DNA of 31,992 nucleotides, from positions 1 to 31,992 of IMG/VR virus record IMGVR_UViG_3300037842_000032; one strand, given 5' to 3'. The translations under genes were made by a program, and so were the position numbers. Shown in pieces: positions 9,359 to 15,003 of the stretch. Every line of letters starts with the position of its first letter. The stretch's first letter is position 1. Under the pieces are notes generated by a model. It saw only the letters and a list, made by a program, of their open reading frames with translations, made no database searches and had not been told where the DNA came from. This stretch comes from a virus.

Positions 9359-9889
9359 CTATTGTTTTATTGTATAATCTAAAAATTCTTCTACGTCTAA
9401 TCCGTATGCTTCTAATAATTCCTGTGGTAATCTTTTAAATCCTTTCTCAAAAGGTTTAGTAAAGAATAAGCTTGCTTTGATTCCTTTGTTCCATATTGAT
9501 CTGGAAATAATATAAGCTGTAGATTCATAACTTGTAAACTTTCCTTTAGCATCTCTAAATTGAAATCTTCTTGCTTCTACCCATTTCTTAATACCTCCAG
9601 ACAATCCACCTTTCTTTCCTGATCCTGTTCCAAACTTAAATGGACTATTAGTGCTTTCTGGATATGTGCTTGTTGCTCCTTTAACTCCTTCGTCTTGGAA
9701 CTTACCATAATCTTCCATCTCAAACTTTAAGCTAAATGAATTAGGCATAACATCTATTATACCTTTAAGAGAATTATACAGCTGTTTAGATACGTTCTTA
9801 TTCTTTTTAGTTAGGTTAGCTCTAGACTGACTAATTACATAATCCTTAAATGCTTCTAATGCTTTTCTTGTGTTCTCTTTTTCTAACAT
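9359..9889 (-). CDS. Tail completion protein, HK97 gp10-like (putative)
   Basis: A 176-aa protein with the usual features of head-tail/tail completion proteins of the gp10 type: an N-terminal helix (TRKALEAFKDYVISQSRANL), a central YGKFQDEGVKG segment close to the family's Y-x(n)-E-x-G strand, a Gly-rich basic loop (TGSGKKGGLSGGIKKWVEAR), and a C-terminal helix. It overlaps the preceding gene by 7 nt. Position between a tail-terminator-like gene and baseplate genes agrees. Assignment rests on pattern and context. Confidence 0.6.
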   Translation of the reverse strand: MLEKENTRKALEAFKDYVISQSRANLTKKNKNVSKQLYNSLKGIIDVMPNSFSLKFEMEDYGKFQDEGVKGATSTYPESTNSPFKFGTGSGKKGGLSGGIKKWVEARRFQFRDAKGKFTSYESTAYIISRSIWNKGIKASLFFTKPFEKGFKRLPQELLEAYGLDVEEFLDYTIKQ

Positions 9890-10338
9890 ATCGTCATGTC
9901 GTTTTGTATCTGTACATCAAATGTTGCCACCCATCCAGCTAACTTGTTTTCAAATCTATCTACAAAAGGCTCACAAGCTACATCTGCATCTACTTGATAT
10001 TTTTCTGTATATAAATCTCCTCTTTGTAGTAATGCCATTAATCTGTCTAACACTCCTAGTTGTGTGTTTAATACATCTTGCTCATTGTCATTACCTAAAA
10101 ACAAATCTGTTGTTTCTTCTTTGCTTACATCTACTATATCCATACACATAACAGAAATATTAAATGTAAGTACTTTAGTGTTTATTGTACATTGATTAAC
10201 CATTACGTGAGATAAAGGAAATATAGTCTGCTTATTTAAATCTACATTATCAAAGCTTCCATATGATACATTGTTTACAAATGGTTCTGCTTCTAGTGTT
10301 TCTTTTATTTTGTTTGTTAAATCGTAAAATCCTGTCAT
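9883..10338 (-). CDS. Putative tail terminator/neck protein
   Basis: A 151-aa protein (MTGFYDLTNKIKETLEAEPF...) of the size and composition of tail terminator or neck proteins: an N-terminal helix that places the protein at a ring, then alternating beta strands (HVMVNQCTIN, LTFNISVMCMD) and a final strand (GWVATFDVQIQND). The start codon overlaps the stop of the -1 frame of the upstream chaperone gene (ATGA), which is one of the main arguments that the frameshifted frame is real. Confidence 0.6.
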   Translation of the reverse strand: MTGFYDLTNKIKETLEAEPFVNNVSYGSFDNVDLNKQTIFPLSHVMVNQCTINTKVLTFNISVMCMDIVDVSKEETTDLFLGNDNEQDVLNTQLGVLDRLMALLQRGDLYTEKYQVDADVACEPFVDRFENKLAGWVATFDVQIQNDMTIC

Positions 10339-11083
10339 CTTGTTTTCTGTTTGATTAAATTTCTTTCTGTTTGTAATTTGTCTTGCTCATATGCTAAATA
10401 AAATAAAGCTGAATGTACATTTAATTCACTGACAGATTCAATTTTGGTTGCATCTGATCCAGCCAATCTATATAGCGAGTTATACCATCCCCACTTCCTA
10501 GTAAATCCTCCCTCTGTTGAATAGTCATCCCCTTGATCACCTCTTGATTCAAAGAGTTCAGGATAGTTTTCAGTAATTCGTTCTTTAAATTGTAAAAAAA
10601 AAGTATAGAACCCATAACTATATCAAGTGGCATCTGTTTGTATTTTTCAGATTCTTCTGATCCTTTATAGTCTTCTATTAGGTATTTATCTTTTAGTGTG
10701 TCTTTTATTGGTCTGTATAATACTGCCATAGCTTTGTGCATGTTGCTCCAATCTCCTAGTGTAGTATCAAGGTCTATATATTCACCTAATGTTATTTTAT
10801 CTAAATCTGGAACAAAGCCATAAGCTATTCCATCCATTGTAAAAGTAGGTACAAGTTTAGCATCTTTATTAAACATATCATTTATAATTCTTACAACTTC
10901 CATTACACTATTAAACTCTACTTTAATTACATTCTGTAAATTTAGATTACAAAATATTTCTACTGTCTTATGTAACAAGAAATTGGAGTTCTGATTAGCA
11001 TCTGTGTTTATCTTGTTGTACTTCTGATATTGCTCTAAACTTATCTCTCTTAAAGATTCTGGTACTTGTATCTTAACTTTCAT
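10335..11083 (-). CDS. Tail assembly chaperone, -1 frameshift product (about 249 aa)
   Basis: Read in frame zero from ATG 11083 to codon 163, then -1 from position 10595 to TGA at 10337-10335. The -1 frame opens only after a TGA near 10627 and contains no Met codon, so it cannot start on its own. It encodes a plausible conserved domain, including FKERITENYPELFE, RKWGWYNSLYRLAGSDATKI and VHSALFYLAYEQDKLQ. Its stop overlaps the next gene's ATG (ATGA). A T9 run lies exactly where the shift is needed. This matches the lambda G/GT strategy in which a minority extended chaperone loads tail tube protein on the tape measure. Function is inferred from this architecture; the tape measure gene lies further downstream than usual. 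Confidence 0.75.
10421..11083 (-). CDS. Tail assembly chaperone, zero-frame product (220 aa)
   Basis: The unshifted product begins MKVKIQVPESLREISLEQYQ. The upstream ATG at 11131 lies inside a terminator hairpin and was rejected. Residues 1-160 are a folded alpha/beta domain with GIAYGFVPDLDKITLGEYIDL-type features common in phage chaperones of this class. The zero frame continues past the slippery site for 57 residues (LLGSGDGITRYIDWLDQM...) and overlaps the -1 frame for about 175 nt, so this DNA codes in two frames. The start follows a copy of the late leader (ATTGTAATAATATG). Confidence 0.8.
   Translation of the reverse strand: MKVKIQVPESLREISLEQYQKYNKINTDANQNSNFLLHKTVEIFCNLNLQNVIKVEFNSVMEVVRIINDMFNKDAKLVPTFTMDGIAYGFVPDLDKITLGEYIDLDTTLGDWSNMHKAMAVLYRPIKDTLKDKYLIEDYKGSEESEKYKQMPLDIVMGSILFFYNLKNELLKTILNSLNQEVIKGMTIQQREDLLGSGDGITRYIDWLDQMQPKLNLSVN
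10595..10601 (-). promoter_or_regulatory. Slippery heptamer T TTT TTT for -1 frameshifting
   Basis: A nine-T run (10602-10594) gives, in frame zero, CTT TTT TTT TAC, containing a perfect X XXY YYZ heptamer (all T) at codons 162-163. A -1 slip here joins the 163-codon head to the open -1 frame. A stimulatory RNA structure was not computed. Confidence 0.75.
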
Positions 11084-11096
11084 ATTATTACAATAG
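11081..11096 (-). promoter_or_regulatory. Shared late-gene start leader, copy 2
   Basis: Minus-strand CTATTGTAATAATATG ends in the chaperone start codon. It shares 17 identical bases, counting the A after ATG, with the copy at 26382. It lies just downstream of a terminator, so it could contain the signal that restarts expression. Confidence 0.4.
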
Positions 11097-11115
11097 TTAT
11101 TTGGGTTTTTTGTAT

Positions 11116-11142
11116 AAAAAAAGGGAACCATTTCTGATTCCC
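11116..11142 (-). terminator. Rho-independent terminator upstream of the tail block
   Basis: On the minus strand GGGAATCA pairs with TGGTTCCC across a GAAA tetraloop (8 bp, one G-T), followed by seven T. It ends the unit of small genes (11834-11171) before the chaperone gene. Confidence 0.85.
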
Positions 11143-11170
11143 CAAAACTAACTAAATGAAAAAAGTTTAA

Positions 11171-11419
11171 TTATGTACTATTGTCTCTCTTTATCTGTTG
11201 CTGTCTTTGTAGTGCATTAAGAGCTCTATCATATGCCCACTCATATACCTCTGCTATCTTTTGTTCTAACTGTTGAGTTCCTTGTGAGAACACCTCTGAT
11301 CCTTTTTTAATTTGTCCTTTATAATCTAGAACAAGTATTACTGGTGGTTTCTTACCTAGTCTTGTTGGTTCTCGATAAACTCTTATATCGTTTTTAATAC
11401 ACCATTTGAAGATCTTCAT
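11171..11419 (-). CDS. Hypothetical 82-aa protein
   Basis: Start chosen at MKIFKWCIKNDIRV (11419), giving a 26-nt overlap with the upstream gene. The longer frame from 11479 adds 20 Lys-rich residues and would overlap it by 86 nt. The body has REPTRLGKKPPVILVLDYKG, a likely beta hairpin, followed by a C-terminal Gln-rich helix (QQLEQKIAEVYEWAYDRALN). The family is unknown; it sits just before the terminator closing this unit. Confidence 0.65.
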   Translation of the reverse strand: MKIFKWCIKNDIRVYREPTRLGKKPPVILVLDYKGQIKKGSEVFSQGTQQLEQKIAEVYEWAYDRALNALQRQQQIKRDNST

Positions 11420-11594
11420 CTCCTTCTCGTATTGCTCTTTCGTTTTCAGCTTTAGCGATTTCGCTTTCGATTTCTTCAACTACCTTTAAAAGTTTTTTAG
11501 TTATTCTTATTGATGATCCTTGTGTTAAACCTCCATGATGAAACAGCTCACGATTGATTAATAGTAATTTGTTTCTAGCTTCCTCTAATGACAT
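11394..11594 (-). CDS. Hypothetical 66-aa helical protein
   Basis: MSLEEARNKLLLINRELFHH... is predicted to be two helices, the second being Glu/Lys-rich and coiled-coil-like (LLKVVEEIESEIAKAENERA). It overlaps its upstream neighbour by 20 nt and the downstream one by 26 nt. Its size and position between membrane peptides and tail genes give no firm function. Confidence 0.65.
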   Translation of the reverse strand: MSLEEARNKLLLINRELFHHGGLTQGSSIRITKKLLKVVEEIESEIAKAENERAIREGDEDLQMVY

Positions 11595-11736
11595 AAAATA
11601 AAAAATTAATTGTAAAAATCATTATTACAGTCCAGATACCTAAACCCCAAAAGAAGTTTTTAAGTATTATCCTCTGTAGTTTTTTATCTACAGGCATATT
11701 AATGTCTTGTTGTGTTGCTTTGTATACTGTCTTCAT
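11575..11736 (-). CDS. Small membrane protein (53 aa)
   Basis: MKTVYKATQQDINMPVDKKL... has a soluble basic N-terminus of about 27 residues and one transmembrane helix (FFWGLGIWTVIMIFTINFLF). Its ATG shares TAATG with the stop of the preceding 32-aa membrane peptide, so the two are coupled. Small single-pass proteins can be holin-like, spanin-like or exclusion proteins; nothing here decides. Confidence 0.6.
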   Translation of the reverse strand: MKTVYKATQQDINMPVDKKLQRIILKNFFWGLGIWTVIMIFTINFLFYVIRGS

Positions 11737-11834
11737 TATGGTAGGTAATAAGTTAATGTTCCTATAATTCCTAAAAAACTAAATACTACAAAGTAGATAA
11801 TAAAAGCCCATTTAATCATTTCTTTTTTATTCAT
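11736..11834 (-). CDS. Small membrane peptide (32 aa)
   Basis: MNKKEMIKWAFIIYFVVFSF... has a short basic N-terminus followed by one transmembrane segment. Stop and next start overlap (TAATG), supporting real translation. It is the first gene after the structured intergenic region. Function unknown. Confidence 0.55.
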   Translation of the reverse strand: MNKKEMIKWAFIIYFVVFSFLGIIGTLTYYLP

Positions 11835-11850
11835 ATGTTAATTTTAAAAA

Positions 11851-11953
11851 GGTGTTAACTTTTTCTGATTAAATTTCTACTGACTTCTCACTACCAATCA
11901 TAATCGGCTTCGTATATTGAACTCTGCGTTTTTAACTTACTAGGGTTAACACC
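11851..11953 (-). other. Stem-loop element B (long loop)
   Basis: A perfect 9-bp inverted repeat, GGTGTTAAC at 11851-11859 and GTTAACACC at 11945-11953, encloses 85 nt. On the minus strand it opens ATATAGGTG and closes CACCTTTTT. The same ends occur in element A, 26 nt away. It could be a structured RNA, a terminator-like end or an operator pair. Confidence 0.5.
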
Positions 11954-11979
11954 TATATTATTTATTCTATGTTTTAAAA

Positions 11980-12024
11980 GGTGCTGCCCTTTCGGCTCGA
12001 GTTCCTATATGGGTTATCAGCACC
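11980..12024 (-). other. Stem-loop element A (compact hairpin)
   Basis: On the minus strand GGTGCTG pairs with CAGCACC, then an ATAA bulge, then CCC pairs with GGG, for a 10-bp stem. The inner loop contains CCGAAAGG, a GNRA-type mini-hairpin. It opens ATATAGGTG and closes CACCTTTT like element B. The weak T4 tail makes simple termination only one possibility. Confidence 0.5.
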
Positions 12025-12113
12025 TATATTGTTTTTAATTATAATGCTAATATATAAACATTTTTTTAACAATCAAAGTTTTTTGATAACTTTTTTTTAA
12101 TTATATTTACAAT

Positions 12114-12233
12114 ATGATATATGATTTAAACAAAATGACAACTTCTCAGGTCAAAGGTGAAATCGAATATGCTGCAAAGTTTATACAAGCAGCTATGGAG
12201 GAACTAAGAGAAAGAGAAGCGTCTAACGAATAG
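12114..12233 (+). CDS. Possible plus-strand 39-aa ORF
   Basis: This is the only reasonable plus-strand frame in the genome. It encodes MIYDLNKMTTSQVKGEIEYA followed by a charged amphipathic helix (AMEELREREASNE). It occupies the gene-poor gap below the terminase, with an AT-rich upstream and a weak promoter-like TATATTTA at 12102-12109. It overlaps the terminase relict by 11 nt at its end. Composition is protein-like, but the ORF is too short to exclude chance. Confidence 0.35.
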   Translation: MIYDLNKMTTSQVKGEIEYAAKFIQAAMEELREREASNE

Positions 12234-12330
12234 CATACTTACCATAGTTAGGTTTGCTCATTAGAGAATAGGTTGCGTACCTAGTTGCGTCAGGAATATG
12301 ATCGTTACCATCTTGTGGTATGTTTGTTAA
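12223..12330 (-). pseudogene. Relict C-terminus of a second terminase large subunit
   Basis: Directly after the terL stop a 35-codon open frame without a start codon reads NIPQDGNDHIPDATRYATYS, then ends NYGKYAIR. This reproduces the family's C-terminal DH-x-x-DA-x-RY motif, which the intact gene also has as GDHSIDAARYALTS. The two are clearly divergent in DNA, so this is not a recent tandem copy. It is best read as the tail of an older terminase left behind when terL was replaced by recombination. Confidence 0.6.
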
Positions 12331-12336
12331 TTATTT

Positions 12337-13509
12337 TTACCAGATATGATATTCTCCTTTGTTAGGATCTTGTAGTTGTGAGGTTAACGCATATCTAGCT
12401 GCATCAATACTATGGTCTCCAGACATAGGGTTAGGCTTTTGTAGTGTGTTACCTTGCTTGTCTTTCATCCAGACATAACCCTGAAGCTCTTTAATTAAGT
12501 TCTTTGATCTTTGTGTAACAAATATACTGTTTTGGTTTATTAGATTAATACCATACACTATACTATCTCTTCCTTTTGTAACTGGGAATACTTGATGTCC
12601 ATATGTATTTAATTCTGCTATTGATTTAGGCTCTGCACTATCTGCCCATAAGCTTCCTAGTATCTGATTGTTTTTTAAGTATTGACTTATGTGTGAGTTT
12701 AACATTCCTTTTCTATAGAGTACTTCATCAAATATATATGCATCATCTAGTTTGTATAGTGCTACTAATGCTGCTTCGTCTACCGAATAACCAAAGTCTA
12801 ATCCATGACACAATAACCTGGCATGAGGTGGTATTACACTTATTTGTTTCCAATCAGGAATACACGCTCCTTCAAGTGTTCCTATCTCACCTAATCCATA
12901 AACCCTCCACCAATTAGCCCAATAAGAGCTTTTAGATGCCTTTAGACGAGCTTTCTCTATTTCCTTGATAATACTATTAGGAAGTTCATTATTGTCCTTG
13001 TAAGTTAACGTAATGAAGTCTGTGTCTTCTGTATTGATTAATTCTTTATCTACCCAGAATAAATTAGTAGGGTTATAATCTAACCATACCTCCCCAGATG
13101 TCCTTATTGATAATTGCTGGTAAGCTTCAAAGCTAACATTATTACACTCATTAATAAATAGATCTGTTCTTCTAGAACCTCTTAACTTGTCTGGTTGATC
13201 TGTAGAAAAGAATTCTATATAACTTCCATTAGAGAATGTGTACTTTAAATTTGTTTTATTGTATTTGTCTTCGTAGTATCTATTTAATCCTTTTAAGATA
13301 TTCAGGAAGTCTTTTAATGCTCCTCTTCTTAAATGAGGTACTGATTCTGATACTACACTTATCTCGCTTCCTGCATTTCGTATTGCTTGGTCTATTAATA
13401 TAGATAGTATACAAATAGTTTTACCAGCTGAAGTTCCACCTCTTACAATCTTAACTCTTTTGTTTAGTTTAAGAAGTTTGTCAAACGCTGTTGTTTTTTT
13501 TACTCGCAT
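12337..13509 (-). CDS. terL: Terminase large subunit
   Basis: A 390-aa DNA-packaging motor. N-terminal ATPase: Walker A GGTSAGKT (residues 24-31), Walker B-like DLFINECN (about 130) with an acidic catalytic residue, and a preceding GSRRTD loop. C-terminal RNase H-like nuclease: acidic positions in HGLDFGYS, LWADSAEPKSI and GDHSIDAARYAL. The start overlaps the methyltransferase gene by 29 nt. It cuts concatemeric phage DNA and drives it into the prohead through the portal. The length is normal to slightly short. The DNA immediately downstream carries a relict of another TerL. Confidence 0.95.
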   Translation of the reverse strand: MRVKKTTAFDKLLKLNKRVKIVRGGTSAGKTICILSILIDQAIRNAGSEISVVSESVPHLRRGALKDFLNILKGLNRYYEDKYNKTNLKYTFSNGSYIEFFSTDQPDKLRGSRRTDLFINECNNVSFEAYQQLSIRTSGEVWLDYNPTNLFWVDKELINTEDTDFITLTYKDNNELPNSIIKEIEKARLKASKSSYWANWWRVYGLGEIGTLEGACIPDWKQISVIPPHARLLCHGLDFGYSVDEAALVALYKLDDAYIFDEVLYRKGMLNSHISQYLKNNQILGSLWADSAEPKSIAELNTYGHQVFPVTKGRDSIVYGINLINQNSIFVTQRSKNLIKELQGYVWMKDKQGNTLQKPNPMSGDHSIDAARYALTSQLQDPNKGEYHIW

Positions 13510-13942
13510 GTGGATTAAATATACATATCATTGAATCGTGTTTACCTGTTTTTGATGTTACATACTTACCGTTTGTGTTTATTCCTTTAAATTTAATTCT
13601 ACCTTTTACAAATCTAATTTCTGCGTTTGGATATATTATTTCATGGAATTGTTTTGTGCTTGTTGCAACAGGTAATAACATAACTACTAACTTATCTTTC
13701 TTATATTCTTCAAAAGCTTTAGTTATAAACTTCGGTTTATCTATTCTGTTATAAGGAGGGTTTACAAAATTTCTTTTACCCCAATCAACCTTCAGACCAT
13801 CCCATAAATCTATATTATGATCTATTGGACATGGATCAAAATCAAAGTTAAACTCATCATTAAGTTTATTATAAATATATTCTGGTGTAGCCCAAGAATC
13901 GTTATTTACTAATCCATCTCTGTTTATTGTTTCTTTGTTCAT
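13481..13942 (-). CDS. Dam-like DNA N6-adenine methyltransferase (phage type)
   Basis: A 153-aa protein of the phage N-6-adenine-methyltransferase family (PF05869 type). Visible motifs are SWATPEYIYNKLN at the N-terminus, FDFDPCPID, and the catalytic NPPY (residues 61-64), followed by a LVVMLLPVATST strand and a RFVKGRIKF segment. It probably methylates adenine in phage DNA, either to resist host restriction or to mark DNA for packaging. It lies between the two terminase genes and overlaps terL by 29 nt. The target site cannot be read from sequence. Confidence 0.85.
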   Translation of the reverse strand: MNKETINRDGLVNNDSWATPEYIYNKLNDEFNFDFDPCPIDHNIDLWDGLKVDWGKRNFVNPPYNRIDKPKFITKAFEEYKKDKLVVMLLPVATSTKQFHEIIYPNAEIRFVKGRIKFKGINTNGKYVTSKTGKHDSMICIFNPHASKKNNSV

Positions 13943-13962
13943 AAAACAAATATAAAGAATTT

Positions 13963-14193
13963 TTAATCAATAAATAATGGTGTGTCTTCGTTTATATGTA
14001 TGTCTTTTGTTTCTCTTGGTTTACCTGCGTAGTAATTATAGAACAGCTGAACATACTTAAAGTCTCCTTTTTCTACTCCTGCTTTTAAAGCTTGGTATGC
14101 AGCATCTTCTAATGGAGTTAGTTTCTCTATTAGATTAAGCTCATCTGCTTTTGCTTTTCTACCTGCTCCTTGTCTTTTTCCTCCGTGTGCCAT
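13963..14193 (-). CDS. terS: Terminase small subunit (putative)
   Basis: A 76-aa protein opening MAHGGKRQGAGRKAKADELN, the Gly/Lys/Arg-rich start common in phage small terminases and DNA-binding homologues, then a helical body (EDAAYQALKAGVEKGDFKYV) and the YYAGKPRETKDIHI tail often seen in this family. Family role: recognises the packaging site and loads the large subunit. It is separated from terL only by the methyltransferase. It is short for the family, so it may be a minimal DNA-binding form. Confidence 0.75.
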   Translation of the reverse strand: MAHGGKRQGAGRKAKADELNLIEKLTPLEDAAYQALKAGVEKGDFKYVQLFYNYYAGKPRETKDIHINEDTPLFID

Positions 14194-14206
14194 AACTTGA
14201 ATTAAC

Positions 14207-14218
14207 TTGATTAATCAA
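14207..14218. promoter_or_regulatory. 12-bp perfect palindrome upstream of terS
   Basis: TTGATTAATCAA lies 14 nt before the terS start in a 45-nt gap. It could be an operator half-site pair or part of a packaging recognition site; in AT-rich DNA such a palindrome can also arise by chance. Confidence 0.3.
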
Positions 14219-14238
14219 TAATACAATAAAAAATGTTA

Positions 14239-14421
14239 TTATTTGTTAATTCCACATGATGTAGTTATTAAATAAATAACTTCACTTACACACTCTTCGT
14301 TGTCTGCATAGGTGTTACATTTTTTAACAGCATACGCTTCAATTGTTTTTAAGTCACAATTAAATTCTGGTTTACTACAGTTTGTTAAAGCTAACAATAA
14401 CAAAACACAAAGTGCTCTCAT
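14239..14421 (-). CDS. Small putative lipoprotein
   Basis: A 60-aa protein with a classic short signal: MRALCVLLLLALTNC, with a lipobox-like LTNC (Cys15) after a hydrophobic stretch. The mature part is about 45 residues with four further Cys (NCD, KKC, EEC, SCG). Such small lipoproteins in phages can block superinfection at the receptor, as T5 Llp does, or contribute to lysis as spanins. It lies alone between replication and packaging genes, away from the lysis cassette, which favours exclusion (inference). Asn at the -1 position of the lipobox is unusual. Confidence 0.6.
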   Translation of the reverse strand: MRALCVLLLLALTNCSKPEFNCDLKTIEAYAVKKCNTYADNEECVSEVIYLITTSCGINK

Positions 14422-14429
14422 AGTCTAGA

Positions 14430-14837
14430 TCATTTGTTAATTTCTTTTACGCGTTCCTGTAATATTTCATATTGTTTCTTTAGATCCAAGTAGTTTTCAA
14501 ATAGTCTCTCTAAATTGTATTCTAGTTTTTTATCTACCTTTTCGTATCCAAGATAATCACTAAACTTTTGTTTTACTTTAGTATACACGTTTAATAATCC
14601 TTCATCTTGCTTTGTCCACCAATCAAAAGAATTACACGCATGTAAAACTGTTGCATGATTCTTGTTTACAGACTTACCTATTTTAGAATAAGTCATGTTA
14701 GTGTATTTACGTAGTAGTTTATAATACATGGCTCTTGCCTCTGTAAAATCTCTTTCTCTACAATTTAAGGTTTTTTCATTATCTAGATCAATACTAGTCT
14801 CTACCTTTATTATATTTTTTAATTCTGATGTTATCAT
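14430..14837 (-). CDS. DnaA domain IV-like DNA-binding protein
   Basis: A 135-aa protein. Residues 33-75 match the DnaA C-terminal domain: an EARAMYYKLLRKYTN helix, then YSKIGKSVNKNHATVLHACN (residues 50-69), corresponding to the bacterial EIGxxFGxRDHTTVLHA signature whose HTH contacts DnaA boxes. It has no AAA+ ATPase domain. Instead there is a C-terminal coiled coil (DKKLEYNLERLFENYLDLKK). It probably binds a DnaA-box-like site, as a phage origin protein or as a competitor of host DnaA. It overlaps the upstream gene by 44 nt. The domain call is firm; the role is inferred. Confidence 0.8.
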   Translation of the reverse strand: MITSELKNIIKVETSIDLDNEKTLNCRERDFTEARAMYYKLLRKYTNMTYSKIGKSVNKNHATVLHACNSFDWWTKQDEGLLNVYTKVKQKFSDYLGYEKVDKKLEYNLERLFENYLDLKKQYEILQERVKEINK

Positions 14838-15003
14838 ATTTATAGTATTTGTTTTCGTTTATTGCTTTTAATATTCCAGCACATGCTTCATAATTCTCTA
14901 AAGTTTCATAAAGCTTTATAGTATTTTCTAGTTCATTTACACCTGAACCAGCAGCTAAATCCATTAAGGCCATTAGATAATACTTTTCAATTTCTTCATT
15001 CAT
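14794..15003 (-). CDS. Hypothetical 69-aa protein
   Basis: MNEEIEKYYLMALMDLAAGS... is acidic-helical in the first half and basic at the end (KYYKYDNIRIKKYNKGRD). Its start shares TAATG with the exonuclease stop, and its end overlaps the DnaA-like gene by 44 nt. It was translated as part of the replication operon; no family is recognised. Confidence 0.7.
   Translation of the reverse strand: MNEEIEKYYLMALMDLAAGSGVNELENTIKLYETLENYEACAGILKAINENKYYKYDNIRIKKYNKGRD

Noticed and set aside
11084-11131. Upstream start giving the chaperone 16 extra residues
   Set aside because: The ATG at 11131 and the T-run after it are part of a terminator hairpin; the start at 11083 has the shared leader.
11980-12024. 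tRNA or hammerhead ribozyme
   Set aside because: Length and arms do not make a cloverleaf, and the CTGATAA/CGAAA resemblance lacks the required three-stem core.
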